Part shown: positions 46,887 to 56,216 of the stretch, one piece after another
How the letters are laid out: every line of letters begins with the position of its first letter
Numbering within the stretch: position 1 is the stretch's first letter
Assembly: GCA_016200325.1 (NCBI GenBank)
Contig: JACQEZ010000011.1
Span: forward strand, 124,001 to 188,000
Length of the DNA stretch: 64,000 bases
Origin: Candidatus Manganitrophaceae bacterium
GTDB lineage: Bacteria > Nitrospirota > Nitrospiria > SBBL01 > Manganitrophaceae
Reading direction: 5' to 3'
The notes under the pieces: generated by a model
The model's database searches: none
What the model saw: the letters and a program-made list of their open reading frames with translations, nothing else
What the model was told of the DNA's origin: nothing
Made by a program: the position numbers and the translations under genes

Positions 46887-46901
46887 CTAAACGGTCCCTT
46901 G

Positions 46902-47678
46902 ATGCGCACCCCTTGTTTTGTGGCGAATTGGAAAATGAATAAGAACCGCGGCGAGGCGCTCGTTTACCTTCAGGAGATGGAGAAGCGATGGCCGCAGCTT
47001 CCCCCCCTCCCTTTCGAGGCGATCGTCACCCCCCCTTTTACTCTGCTCGCCCCGATGGCCGATTATCTAAAGGGGGGAAGTGTTCCCGTCGGCTTGGGGG
47101 GCCAGAACACCCACTTTGAGGAGCGCGGCGCATATACCGGCGAAATTTCTCCCCTGATGCTCCGCGACGCCGGATGCCGCTATGTGATCATCGGCCATTC
47201 GGAGCGCCGGATCTATTTCGGAGAGACGAATGCCATCATTCACAAAAAGGTCGCTGCGGCACTGCGGGCGGGATTGATCCCGATCCTCTGCGTCGGCGAG
47301 ACCCGGGAAGAGCGGGAGGAAAATAAAACCTGGGAGGTCATCGAGCGGCAGCTGAGAGAGGCGCAGGACGACCTCCGGCCAGGCCCGTCGGATTGGATCA
47401 TCGCCTATGAGCCGGTCTGGGCGATCGGCACCGGGCTCACCCCACAGCCGGAAGAAGCCGAGTCGACCCACCGCCAGATCCGCGATTATTTTCTGTCGCT
47501 TTCGGAAGAAGGAGCCGACACACCCCGTCTTCTCTACGGCGGCAGCGTCACCGAGAAGAACATTGCGCTATTTATGGAGGAGGCCGACATCGATGGTGTA
47601 TTGGCCGGCGGCGCCAGCCTCTCCGCCGAGTCGTTCGGCAATATGATCGAATTGGGAGTAAAAGCAAAAAATAAATAA
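46902..47678 (+). CDS. tpiA: Triosephosphate isomerase
   Basis: 258 residues. FVANWKMNKN (Lys in the active site), catalytic His in IIGHSERRIYF, catalytic Glu in YEPVWAIGTG, and the phosphate-gripping LYGGSVTEKN with VLAGGASL. It interconverts dihydroxyacetone phosphate and glyceraldehyde-3-phosphate. ATG 46902 is preferred to TTG 46899. It is separated from pgk by a palindromic repeat and is 12 bases from secG. Confidence 0.95.
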   Translation: MRTPCFVANWKMNKNRGEALVYLQEMEKRWPQLPPLPFEAIVTPPFTLLAPMADYLKGGSVPVGLGGQNTHFEERGAYTGEISPLMLRDAGCRYVIIGHSERRIYFGETNAIIHKKVAAALRAGLIPILCVGETREEREENKTWEVIERQLREAQDDLRPGPSDWIIAYEPVWAIGTGLTPQPEEAESTHRQIRDYFLSLSEEGADTPRLLYGGSVTEKNIALFMEEADIDGVLAGGASLSAESFGNMIELGVKAKNK

Positions 47679-47690
47679 TAAGGAGAATCA

Positions 47691-48086
47691 ATGTACATAT
47701 TCGTCGTAATCATTCATCTGATCGTCTGTCTCATCCTGATGGGGGTCGTTCTGCTCCAGGCCGGCAAAGGGGCCGAGATGGGGGCCGCCTTCGGGGGATC
47801 GAGCCAGACCATTTTCGGCAGCCGCGGCGCCGCCACCTTCTTGAGCAAGCTCACCGTCGGAGCGGCCGTCCTCTTCATGATCACCTCCCTCACCCTTTCT
47901 ATCCTGAGCCGGGACCGATCGATCGCCTCCTCCATCGTTGATACCGGCAAGAAAGATGAGCTTGTTCCGAAAGAGGTTCCGGTTCCGGGGGGCAAAGACA
48001 CCCTTCCACCCAAAGGTTCGGACGATACGTCGAAGGCGGCACCCGCCACACCGCCGGCCACGACCGCTCCGGCGCCTGCAAAATAA
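47691..48086 (+). CDS. secG: SecG, preprotein translocase subunit
   Basis: 131 residues. Two membrane helices (VVIIHLIVCLILMGVVLLQ and LSKLTVGAAVLFMITSLTLS) with the conserved QAGKGAEMGAAFGGSSQTIFG loop region between them (shown in part). A long C-terminal tail is rich in Pro, Ala and Thr. AAGGAG site nine bases before the ATG. SecG adjacent to tpiA is a common bacterial gene order. It helps protein export through SecYEG. Confidence 0.92.
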   Translation: MYIFVVIIHLIVCLILMGVVLLQAGKGAEMGAAFGGSSQTIFGSRGAATFLSKLTVGAAVLFMITSLTLSILSRDRSIASSIVDTGKKDELVPKEVPVPGGKDTLPPKGSDDTSKAAPATPPATTAPAPAK

Positions 48087-48168
48087 AAGGGTGGGACAGG
48101 GCGCTTCGGGTGTGAGGATTCAAAACCAACAGAATTCTCCCGGTGTCGGTTCCACATACGATCAATCG

Positions 48169-48206
48169 AACTCAGGGGGGCCGACTCCGGCCCCATTGAG
48201 TTTTTT
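48169..48206 (+). terminator. Rho-independent terminator after secG
   Basis: AACTCA...GGGGCCG pairs with CGGCCCC...TGAGTT (48169-48183 with 48187-48202), followed by TTTTTT. It closes the gap-pgk-tpiA-secG cluster and stands 33 bases before the transporter start. Confidence 0.85.
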
Positions 48207-48238
48207 CCAAAAAATCAGTATGATCGTGCCCTAAAGGC

Positions 48239-50422
48239 ATGAATCTTCTTTTGACCACCAAACTTGTTGCGGCGCTTCTTCTCCTCTCCATCCTCGGATG
48301 CGCCCGCTCCCCGCTGAACGATCCCTATCCTCGGTCGGAAGAGGGGAAAAACATTCTCTACTCTTCTTTCAGCGAACGGCCGAAACATCTCGACCCCGCG
48401 CAATCGTACTCTTCCAACGAAGCGACCTTCACCGGTCAAATCTACGAGCCCCCTTTTCAGTACCACTATCTCAAGCGTCCCTACACCCTGGTCCCCTTGA
48501 CCGCCACCGAAATGCCGACCCCGATTTACCTCAATAGTAAAGGCGAGCGGCTCAAGGAGACCGACCCGGCGGAGCAGGTGGCATCGAGCGTCTATGAAAT
48601 CAAGATCCGGCCCGGCAGCCGCTATCAGCCCCACCCCGCCTTCGCTCAAGAGGGTCAAGAAGGCGAGGGACCCTTTCTCTATCACGCGCTCGGCCCCAAC
48701 GACCTTTCAAAGATTGCCACCCTCGGCGATTTTAAGCGGACCGGCAGCCGAGAGCTGACCGCCGAAGATTACGTCTATCAAATCAAACGGCTTGCCCACC
48801 CGAAGATCCAGTCTCCGATCTACGGCTTTATGTCGGAATATATCGTCGGGTTAAAGGAGTTGGCCGCCACCCTCCAGCAGGCGCAGGTGAAGGCCGGCCG
48901 GGACGCCTTTCTCGATCTGCGGACGTTCCCTCTGGCCGGTGTGGAGGTGGTCGATCGGTACACCTATCGAATCAAAATCGTCGGCAAATATCCGCAGTTT
49001 ATCTACTGGCTGGCGATGCCGTTCTTCGCCCCGATCCCCTATGAGGCCGACCGATTTTATTCTCAACCGGGGCTGACCGAGAAGAACATTACCCTCGACT
49101 GGTATCCGATCGGCACCGGCCCCTATATGTTGACGGTCAACAATCCGAATCGTCAGATGGTGCTGGAGCGGAATCCGAATTTCCATGGCGAGCGCTATCC
49201 GAGCGAGGGAGAGCCGGAAGATGAAGCGGCCGGCCTGCTCGCCGACGCCGGCAAGCCGCTCCCCTTCATCGACAAGGTCGTCTTCAGCTTGGAGAAAGAA
49301 GATGTTCCGGTTTGGAATAAATTTTTGCAAGGCTACTACGACGCATCGGGAATCTCGTCCGACACCTTCGACAAAGCGATCCGGATCAGCGGCACCGGCG
49401 ATGCCGACCTGACCGAGGAGATGAAGGAGAAGAAAATCCGCCTCGTGACAAGCGTGGAGACGAGCACCTTTTACCTCGGATTTAATATGCTCGACCCGGT
49501 GGTCGGAGGAAAATCCGAAGCCGCTCGAAAGCTCCGCCAGGCGATCGGGATCGCCGTCGATGAAGAGGAGTCGATCGCCATCTTCCGGAACGGGCGGGGG
49601 ATCGCAATGCAGAGCCCGATCCCGCCGGGGATCTTCGGCTACACCGAGGGGGAAGCCGGGATCAACCGCTACGTTTACGATTGGGTGAACGGTCGGCCGC
49701 AGCGAAAACCGATCGAGGTTGCGCGGAAACTTCTCGCCGAGGCCGGCTATCCCGACGGCCGCGATGCCCAGACCGGGCAGCCGCTCGTCCTGAATTTCGA
49801 CACCACCGGCACCGGACCGGAGGCGAAGTCGAGTTTCGATTGGATGCGAAAGCAGTTTGAGAAGCTGAACATTCAGCTCGTCATCCGAAACACCGATTAC
49901 AATCGGTTCCAAGATAAGATGCTGAAAGGCACCGGGCAGATCTTCCAATGGGGGTGGAACGCCGACTATCCCGATCCGGAGAACTTCCTCTTCCTCCTCT
50001 ACGGCCCGAATGCCAAGGCGGGAAAAAACGGGGAGAATGCAACCAACTACGAAAATCCGGAGTTCGACCGGCTTTTCGAGAAGATGAAAAACATGGGGAA
50101 CACCCCGGAGCGAAAAGCGATCATCGACCAGATGGTCGCGCTCGTCCGGTACGACGCCCCCTGGGCCTCCGGCTTTCATCCGAAGCAGTTCGGCCTCTAC
50201 CACGCCTGGTATCGAAAGGCCAAGCCGAACCTGATGGCCAACAACACGCTCAAGTATGCCAAGATTGATCCGGCCCTCCGCGCCCAACAGCGTCAAACGT
50301 GGAACAAACCGGTCTGGTGGCCGGTGGTGGCGCTGGTCGGCGTCTTGGTGGTCGGCACCCTTCCGGCCGTGGCGACCTACCGGCGCAGAGAGCGGGGAAC
50401 GGTCCAGAGGAGACTAGAATGA
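48239..50422 (+). CDS. Peptide-type ABC transporter substrate-binding lipoprotein with C-terminal membrane helix
   Basis: 727 residues, family 5 solute-binding protein. The signal peptide ends in a lipobox (LLLLSILGC). The body has the family blocks KHLDPAQSYSSNEATF, LTAEDYVYQIKRL and IGTGPYMLTVNNPNRQMVLE. Unusually, it ends with a transmembrane helix (WWPVVALVGVLVVGTL) and a short basic tail. It presumably delivers peptides or a related ligand to the permeases encoded next; the ATGA overlap (50419-50422) ties it to the first permease. Confidence 0.88.
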   Translation: MNLLLTTKLVAALLLLSILGCARSPLNDPYPRSEEGKNILYSSFSERPKHLDPAQSYSSNEATFTGQIYEPPFQYHYLKRPYTLVPLTATEMPTPIYLNSKGERLKETDPAEQVASSVYEIKIRPGSRYQPHPAFAQEGQEGEGPFLYHALGPNDLSKIATLGDFKRTGSRELTAEDYVYQIKRLAHPKIQSPIYGFMSEYIVGLKELAATLQQAQVKAGRDAFLDLRTFPLAGVEVVDRYTYRIKIVGKYPQFIYWLAMPFFAPIPYEADRFYSQPGLTEKNITLDWYPIGTGPYMLTVNNPNRQMVLERNPNFHGERYPSEGEPEDEAAGLLADAGKPLPFIDKVVFSLEKEDVPVWNKFLQGYYDASGISSDTFDKAIRISGTGDADLTEEMKEKKIRLVTSVETSTFYLGFNMLDPVVGGKSEAARKLRQAIGIAVDEEESIAIFRNGRGIAMQSPIPPGIFGYTEGEAGINRYVYDWVNGRPQRKPIEVARKLLAEAGYPDGRDAQTGQPLVLNFDTTGTGPEAKSSFDWMRKQFEKLNIQLVIRNTDYNRFQDKMLKGTGQIFQWGWNADYPDPENFLFLLYGPNAKAGKNGENATNYENPEFDRLFEKMKNMGNTPERKAIIDQMVALVRYDAPWASGFHPKQFGLYHAWYRKAKPNLMANNTLKYAKIDPALRAQQRQTWNKPVWWPVVALVGVLVVGTLPAVATYRRRERGTVQRRLE

Positions 50423-51396
50423 TCGGGTACCTCATCCGCCGCGTCCTCTATGCCGTGCCGATCTTGATCGGGGTGAATCTCCTCACCTTCATTCTCTTCT
50501 TCGTCGTGAACACCCCCGACAACATGGCGCGAATGCACCTCGGGATGAAACGGGTCAATCAGGAGGCGATCGAGAAGTGGAAAGCGGAACATGGCTATGA
50601 CAAACCGCTTCTCTTTAATTCCGCCGCCGAAGGCCGGGGGACGTTCACGAAGACGATCTTCTTCGAAAAATCGGTGAAGCTCTTTGCATTTGATTTCGGA
50701 CGGGCCGATGATGGGCGGGAGATCGGGGCCGACATCCGCCAGCGAATGGGACCGAGCCTCGCCATCGCCGTTCCCGCTTTGATCGTCGGGCTGCTGATTG
50801 ACATCACTCTCGCCATGCTCATCGCTTTCTTCCGGGCAACCTATATCGATTATTGGGGGGTGATCGTTGCCGTCGCCATGATGTCGGTTTCTGCCCTCTT
50901 TTATATCATCGGCGGACAGTTTCTCTTCAGCAAGGTGCTGCGGCTCGTCCCGATCTCCGGCTACAGCAGCGGATTCGGCTCCCTCAAGTTCGTCCTCCTT
51001 CCGGTCTTAATCGGCTTGATCGCCGGACTGGGAAGCAGTTTGCGCTGGTACCGCACGATTTTCCTCGAAGAGATCGGGAAAGAGTATGTCCGAACCGCCC
51101 GGGCAAAGGGGCTCTCTGAGCTGCGGGTTCTCTTCGGCCATGTCTTACGAAATGCGCTGATTCCAATTCTCACCGGCGTGGTGGTGATCATTCCCCTTCT
51201 CTTTCTCGGCTCGCTCCTAACCGAATCGTTCTTCGGCATCCCCGGTCTTGGAAGCTATACGATCGACGCCATCAACAGCCAGGACTTCGCCATTGTCCGT
51301 GCGATGGTCTTCCTCGGATCGGTCCTCTATATCATCGGACTGATTCTGACCGACATCTCTTACACACTGGTCGATCCACGCGTGAGGCTCACCTGA
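50419..51396 (+). CDS. ABC transporter permease, DppB type
   Basis: 325 residues with six membrane helices. N-terminal IGYLIRRVLYAVPILIGVN, the binding-protein-dependent transport (BPD) EAA loop around EYVRTARAKGLSELRVLFGH, and C-terminal YTLVDPRVRLT. It has a longer periplasmic loop (about residues 40-90) than average. It starts at the ATGA overlap and ends in a TGATG overlap with the next permease. Confidence 0.9.
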   Translation: MIGYLIRRVLYAVPILIGVNLLTFILFFVVNTPDNMARMHLGMKRVNQEAIEKWKAEHGYDKPLLFNSAAEGRGTFTKTIFFEKSVKLFAFDFGRADDGREIGADIRQRMGPSLAIAVPALIVGLLIDITLAMLIAFFRATYIDYWGVIVAVAMMSVSALFYIIGGQFLFSKVLRLVPISGYSSGFGSLKFVLLPVLIGLIAGLGSSLRWYRTIFLEEIGKEYVRTARAKGLSELRVLFGHVLRNALIPILTGVVVIIPLLFLGSLLTESFFGIPGLGSYTIDAINSQDFAIVRAMVFLGSVLYIIGLILTDISYTLVDPRVRLT

Positions 51397-52811
51397 TGCC
51401 GATCCTCCCCGTGGTCCTCTGGACCGACGCCTTGATCTTCATCTTACTTGCTGCGGCCATTGCACTCGGCCTCTACGCCTCCCGGCAAGAGCCGCTGCGC
51501 GCCCCCTGGCGGCAGATCCGCCGGCGGCCGGTAGCGATGGCGGCGATGGTCATCCTGCTCGCCTATGTCGGAGTCGGCTTGACCGATTCGATCCACTTCA
51601 AGCGGAAACTGCCGGCAACCGAGGCGGGCCAGGCGGCGCAGTACGCGCCGGAAGTCGTCTCTCTCCTCGATGGGATGACCGATCGGCTCCGGAAAAATGT
51701 CGAGCGGACCTATTCCGCCCCGCTGGCGGCGCATGCGTACTCGAAGGAAACGGTCGAGATGCCCGACGGCACCCAGGGGCGCATCTTTCCCCGGCTGAAA
51801 TATGGCGGCGCCCATCTCGGCAACCCGGAATCGGAGCGGTCGCGCGATCTCTTCCTCACCACCCTTCAAGGCACCGCCATCGGACTGGTCGCGGCGTTTG
51901 CGTTCAATGGCCTCTTCGTTCTCGGCCTTAGCAGGCGCCATCAAACCACGGTGCCGGCGATGGCTGAAACGATTTTAAAAGGGAAGAGCGACACCGCCTG
52001 GCGGGCGACCCTCGGCACCCTGACCCTGCTCATTCTCCTCTCAGGGATCGCTTTTTCGCTGAGCGCCAAATACCATCTCTTCGGAACCGACAAGGTGGGA
52101 CAGGATGTCTTTTACCTCTCCCTCAAGGCGATTCGGACCGGGCTGGTAATCGGCACCGTGACGACGCTTGTCATGCTCCCCTTTGCCATTCTCCTTGGGA
52201 TTGCCGCCGGCTACTTCCGCGGATGGGTGGACGACGTCATCCAATATATTTATACGACCCTCAGCTCGGTGCCGGGGGTGCTCCTGATCGCCGCGGCGGT
52301 CTTGATCCTCCAGGTCTATATGGATCAGAATGCCGACGCGTTCACCAGCGTGAACCAGCGGGCCGACATTCGCCTCCTCTTTCTCTGCATTATCCTCGGA
52401 GTCACCGGCTGGATCGGCCTCTGCCGGCTGCTGCGGGGCGAGACGCTGAAGCTGCGGGAGATGGACTATGTTCAAGCGGCGACCGCGCTCGGGGTCGGAA
52501 GCTGGCGGATCATCCTTCGCCACATTCTCCCGAACGTGATGCACATCGTCTTGATTTCGGTGGTCCTCGATTTCAGCGGCCTGGTCCTCGCCGAGGCGGT
52601 CTTGTCATACGTCGGGGTCGGCGTCGATCCGGCGATGATCTCCTGGGGGAACATGATCAACAGCGCCCGGATGGAGATGGCGCGCGAGCCGATCGTCTGG
52701 TGGTCGCTCGTCGCCGCCTTCGTCTTTATGTTCGGCCTGGTCCTCTCGGCCAATCTCTTCTCCGACGCGGTGCGGGATGCGCTCGATCCCCGCTTGAGGG
52801 GGCGCGCATGA
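51396..52811 (+). CDS. ABC transporter permease, DppC type, with long N-terminal extension
   Basis: 471 residues where DppC is normally about 300. Residues 1-190 include three or four extra hydrophobic segments (LIFILLAAAIALGLYA, AMAAMVILLAYVGVGL, IGLVAAFAFNGLFVLGL, ATLGTLTLLILLSGIAFSL) and a soluble insert. The standard permease begins near residue 225 (FGTDKVGQDVFYLSL) and has the EAA loop MDYVQAATALGVGSWRIILR and the closing DALDPRLRG. ATGA overlap with the ATPase gene. Confidence 0.88.
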   Translation: MPILPVVLWTDALIFILLAAAIALGLYASRQEPLRAPWRQIRRRPVAMAAMVILLAYVGVGLTDSIHFKRKLPATEAGQAAQYAPEVVSLLDGMTDRLRKNVERTYSAPLAAHAYSKETVEMPDGTQGRIFPRLKYGGAHLGNPESERSRDLFLTTLQGTAIGLVAAFAFNGLFVLGLSRRHQTTVPAMAETILKGKSDTAWRATLGTLTLLILLSGIAFSLSAKYHLFGTDKVGQDVFYLSLKAIRTGLVIGTVTTLVMLPFAILLGIAAGYFRGWVDDVIQYIYTTLSSVPGVLLIAAAVLILQVYMDQNADAFTSVNQRADIRLLFLCIILGVTGWIGLCRLLRGETLKLREMDYVQAATALGVGSWRIILRHILPNVMHIVLISVVLDFSGLVLAEAVLSYVGVGVDPAMISWGNMINSARMEMAREPIVWWSLVAAFVFMFGLVLSANLFSDAVRDALDPRLRGRA

Positions 52812-54835
52812 ACACCCCGGATCCTGTCCTTAGAGTGACCGACCTCAAAACCTGGTTTCACACCGACGGCGGGATCGTCCGGGCGGTCGACGGGATCTCG
52901 TTCGACGTGCGACGGGGGGAGACGTTTGCCCTGCTCGGAGAGTCGGGTTGCGGGAAATCGATGACGGCGCTGTCGCTCATGCGGCTCGTTCCGGAGCCGG
53001 CGGGGCGGATCGTGTCGGGAGCGGTCGTGTTGAATGGAGAGGATCTCTGCGCGCTGCCGGAGGTGGCGATGCGCCCGCTGCGCGGCCATCGGATCTCGAT
53101 GATCTTTCAAGAGCCGATGACGAGCCTCAATCCGGTGATGACCGTCGGCGCGCAGATCTCCGAGACGCTGCGGTATCATTTCTCCCTCGATGGAGCGGCG
53201 GCGAAAAGACGCGCCTGCGACCTCCTTATTTCGGTCGGCATCCCCGACCCGGTCCGCCGGTTCGACGAATACCCCCATCAGATGTCGGGGGGGATGAAGC
53301 AACGGATCATGATTGCCATGGCGCTCGCCGGCGAGCCGGCGCTCTTGATTGCCGATGAGCCGACGACGGCGCTCGACGTGACGATTCAGGCGCAGATTCT
53401 TGACCTGCTCCGTCGCCTGCAGCGAGAGCGAGGGATGGCGATCCTACTCATCACCCACGACCTCGCGGTCGTCTCCGAAATGGCCGACCGGGTCGCCGTA
53501 ATGTATGCCGGTCAAATTGTGGAGAGCGCCGACCGCGCGACCTTCTTCAGCAACCCGCGCCATCCCTATTCTCAAAAGCTCTTCCACTCGCTGCCGAACC
53601 GGAACAAGCGGGGGGAGCGTCTCGGCGTGATTCGGGGCAGCGTTCCGCCGCTCAACCGGGAGTTCGCCGGCTGCCGCTTTGCCAACCGATGCGATGCGGC
53701 GTGGGAGGCGTGCGAGACGATCGTCCCCCGCTGGATCGACGGAGCCGGCGGCGTGCGATGCCATCTCTACGATCCGGCCGTTGCGGCGACGCGGCCGGCG
53801 ACCGCGATCGAAGCCACACTTTCAGTAACGACGGAAGGGAACGGAAAGGGAACGGTTCAAGCAAACGACTCCCTCCTCCAGGTGACCGATCTGAAAGTTC
53901 ACTTTCCCATTCATAAAGGGCTCCTCAAAAAAATCGTCGGCCAGGTGAAAGCGGTCGACGGCGTTTCTTTCTCCCTGGCCGCCGGTCGGACGGTTGCACT
54001 CGTCGGCGAGTCGGGCTGCGGAAAGACAACCGCCGGAAAAGCGATCCTTCAGCTGATTCGCCCGACCGGAGGAGGCGTTCAATTCGACGGCGTCGAATTG
54101 ACGACCCTCTCCGGACCGGCCCTTCGAGAAAAGCGGGGCGACTGCCAGATCATCTTTCAAGATCCCTACGCGTCGCTCAATCCCCGGATGATGGTCGGCG
54201 ACATCATCAAAGAGGGGATTGAAGCACAACGCCGCGCGAAATCATTCGCCGAAGCGGAGACGCGGGTCGATCGGCTCCTGGAGCAGGTCGGTCTCCCCGT
54301 CGATGCGAAGCGGCGCTATCCCCATGAGTTCTCCGGGGGCCAGCGGCAGCGAATCTGCATCGCTCGGGCACTTGCGGTCGATCCGAAGGTGATCATCTGT
54401 GATGAGCCGACCAGCGCGCTCGATGTCTCCGTTCAGGCGCAGATTCTCAATCTTCTGAAAGATCTTCAGGAGCGGTTCGGCCTCGCCTATCTCTTCATCA
54501 CCCATAACCTCTCCGTGGTGGAATACTTCGCCCATGAGGTGGCGGTGATGTACCTCGGCCGGATCGTCGAATACGGCCCGGTCGAGGCGGTGCTGAACCG
54601 CCCGCAGCACCCCTACACCCAGGCCCTCCTCTCGGCCGTCCCTCAGGTCGACATCGAGAAGAAACGAACCATTCTCCGCTTGGAAGGGGAGATCCCCTCC
54701 CCGATGAATCCGCCCCAAGGCTGCTATTTCCACCCCCGTTGCCCCGAAGTAATGGCGATCTGCCGGGAAACCTATCCCGGAGAGAACGACCGTGGCACCG
54801 GACATACAACCCGCTGTCATCTCTACTCGAAGTAA
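52808..54835 (+). CDS. Fused double ATPase of a peptide ABC transporter (DppD-DppF type)
   Basis: 675 residues with two full nucleotide-binding domains. First: Walker A GESGCGKS, Q-loop IFQEPMTSLNP, signature MSGGMKQR, Walker B LLIADEPTTALDV. Second: GESGCGKTTAGK, IFQDPYASLNPR, FSGGQRQRICIARAL, IICDEPTSALDV. Each half ends in the oligopeptide-type cysteine tail (CRFANRCDAAWEAC; CYFHPRCPEVMAIC). It supplies energy to the permeases of this operon and could serve the ATPase-less second system at 56-61 kb. Confidence 0.92.
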   Translation: MNTPDPVLRVTDLKTWFHTDGGIVRAVDGISFDVRRGETFALLGESGCGKSMTALSLMRLVPEPAGRIVSGAVVLNGEDLCALPEVAMRPLRGHRISMIFQEPMTSLNPVMTVGAQISETLRYHFSLDGAAAKRRACDLLISVGIPDPVRRFDEYPHQMSGGMKQRIMIAMALAGEPALLIADEPTTALDVTIQAQILDLLRRLQRERGMAILLITHDLAVVSEMADRVAVMYAGQIVESADRATFFSNPRHPYSQKLFHSLPNRNKRGERLGVIRGSVPPLNREFAGCRFANRCDAAWEACETIVPRWIDGAGGVRCHLYDPAVAATRPATAIEATLSVTTEGNGKGTVQANDSLLQVTDLKVHFPIHKGLLKKIVGQVKAVDGVSFSLAAGRTVALVGESGCGKTTAGKAILQLIRPTGGGVQFDGVELTTLSGPALREKRGDCQIIFQDPYASLNPRMMVGDIIKEGIEAQRRAKSFAEAETRVDRLLEQVGLPVDAKRRYPHEFSGGQRQRICIARALAVDPKVIICDEPTSALDVSVQAQILNLLKDLQERFGLAYLFITHNLSVVEYFAHEVAVMYLGRIVEYGPVEAVLNRPQHPYTQALLSAVPQVDIEKKRTILRLEGEIPSPMNPPQGCYFHPRCPEVMAICRETYPGENDRGTGHTTRCHLYSK

Positions 54836-55145
54836 CACCGCCCTTCTATTATATAGAGAACGCCCGCTCCGGCCCCATGCGGCTTTCTGAAGCCATACGG
54901 CATCCCTCTCTACAAGATTTACCCCAGAATCAGCAAGGAAAGAACTGTATTCCGTCCGGCCTTGATTACGGGCGGGCGGGACAAACATCGGACAATGATG
55001 GCGTAAGATTGGGTTAAATTTTCATTGACACCCGGGGTGTGCCCATCGTAGTATTATCCCAACAAGGAGTATACTCATACGGTTTACATAGAAAGCGGCG
55101 GCACCCGTTGAAAGACAATATTAATCCTGTAACAGGGTCTAAAAC
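54836..55145. other. 310-base intergenic region before the PEP-CTERM-like gene
   Basis: No gene supported. The left half holds no clear terminator after the transporter. The right half holds a promoter (55025-55054) with a palindrome in its spacer, the 10-bp palindrome GAGTATACTC (55067-55076) just after the expected transcription start, and a ~70-base untranslated leader. Confidence 0.55.
55025..55054 (+). promoter_or_regulatory. Sigma-70 promoter with palindromic operator-like spacer
   Basis: TTGACA (55025-55030), TAGTAT (55049-55054), spacer 18. ACACC-CGG-GGTGT (55028-55040) is a palindrome sharing bases with the -35 box and may bind a regulator. Confidence 0.6.
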
Positions 55146-56036
55146 ATGTTGAATGAACCGCAGGGCAAGTCCGATTCGATCTCTTCAGAGCGGCGATCAA
55201 AGCGATCCGGCATTCGTGCCGGGGTAATCGCCGCGATGCTGACGCTGATGATCGCCGCTGCTTCAGCGGCGCCGGCTTGGGCGCTGAGCGTCTCTCAAGC
55301 TTACCTGCTGGGGGATTGGTCTTCACCGACCCAGACCTCGACAGCCCCCTTTGCGTTGACCGGCACCTCCGGCTTTCAGCTCTCCCTCAGCTCAGGTGTC
55401 GCCACTTCCGCAACCGCCGTGAGCGGGCTGCTGCCGATCCAGATTTCGGACCGTCTTTATTACCAATCCAACACAGGGACCCTCGATCCCTCGGAAGTAG
55501 CGGCGAGCGGAATCGCTGCCCGCGTGAACAGCGAGCTGGCCAAGCTCGACGATGTCGGTATCGTCACCGAGTCGACCGATGCGCCGCTCAATGTCGACTT
55601 TACCAGCGGCGCCTCGCTCACCTTAAAGACCTCCACCTCCAATGTCTCTGTGCCCGGATTGGTTATTTTCGAAGATGCAGGACTGGATCCATTCGCGCTC
55701 CGCTACTGCTACAATGCGGCCTGCACCCAATCGGACCTTCTCTTTAATGGGTTTAGTTCATCGGCTCTCTCGACCGTTCTCTCCTCCAGCGGATTCGGAA
55801 CCAACGACGTTGCACCCGGCATTGATCAGGCCTACTATTTCGTTTTTGATCAGGCGGTGACCGGCGGATATTTTAAGATCACCGAGACTCAAAATTACGG
55901 GGGAAGTTCGAGTACGCCCCTCGAAATTGATTTTGCCGGCGTGGCCACCCAGCCGGTTCCGACGCCGAGCACCTTTCTCCTTCTTGCTGCGGGATTGATC
56001 TCCCTTCCCTTGCTCCGGAAGCTGCGGTATAACTAA
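55146..56036 (+). CDS. Secreted protein with PEP-CTERM-like sorting tail
   Basis: 296 residues. An N-terminal signal peptide (AGVIAAMLTLMIAAASAAPA) follows a long basic n-region of ~25 residues. The mature protein is Ser/Thr/Ala-rich with few charges. The C-terminus is a sorting-type signal: VPTPSTFLLLAAGLISLPLL then RKLRYN. The usual Pro-Glu-Pro is Pro-Thr-Pro here. In PEP-CTERM proteins this tail is cut by an exosortase, and the protein ends up on the surface or in extracellular polymer. No exosortase is in the window. Confidence 0.75.
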   Translation: MLNEPQGKSDSISSERRSKRSGIRAGVIAAMLTLMIAAASAAPAWALSVSQAYLLGDWSSPTQTSTAPFALTGTSGFQLSLSSGVATSATAVSGLLPIQISDRLYYQSNTGTLDPSEVAASGIAARVNSELAKLDDVGIVTESTDAPLNVDFTSGASLTLKTSTSNVSVPGLVIFEDAGLDPFALRYCYNAACTQSDLLFNGFSSSALSTVLSSSGFGTNDVAPGIDQAYYFVFDQAVTGGYFKITETQNYGGSSSTPLEIDFAGVATQPVPTPSTFLLLAAGLISLPLLRKLRYN

Positions 56037-56056
56037 TCTTCATCTGATTCTCCTCG

Positions 56057-56095
56057 GAGGGGCGGGCCGCTTTTGACCCGCCCCTCTTATTTTTT
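56057..56095 (+). terminator. Rho-independent terminator after the PEP-CTERM-like gene
   Basis: GAGGGGCGGG (56057-56066) pairs perfectly with CCCGCCCCTC (56077-56086), followed by TTATTTTTTC. Confidence 0.9.
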
Positions 56096-56216
56096 CTGAG
56101 ACCCTTTCAGTCCGCTTCCCTTCTCTCCGACCCGACCCGTTGCGAAAAGCATCCGACTTCTGTTATACCGAGCTTGGCATGAGAAGAAGTGACAGCAACC
56201 CAAAACGGATCGTTCG

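Noticed and set aside
48851-50296. 481-codon open frame antisense to the first substrate-binding protein
   Set aside because: Shadow of a clear family 5 solute-binding gene; no start signal or domain.
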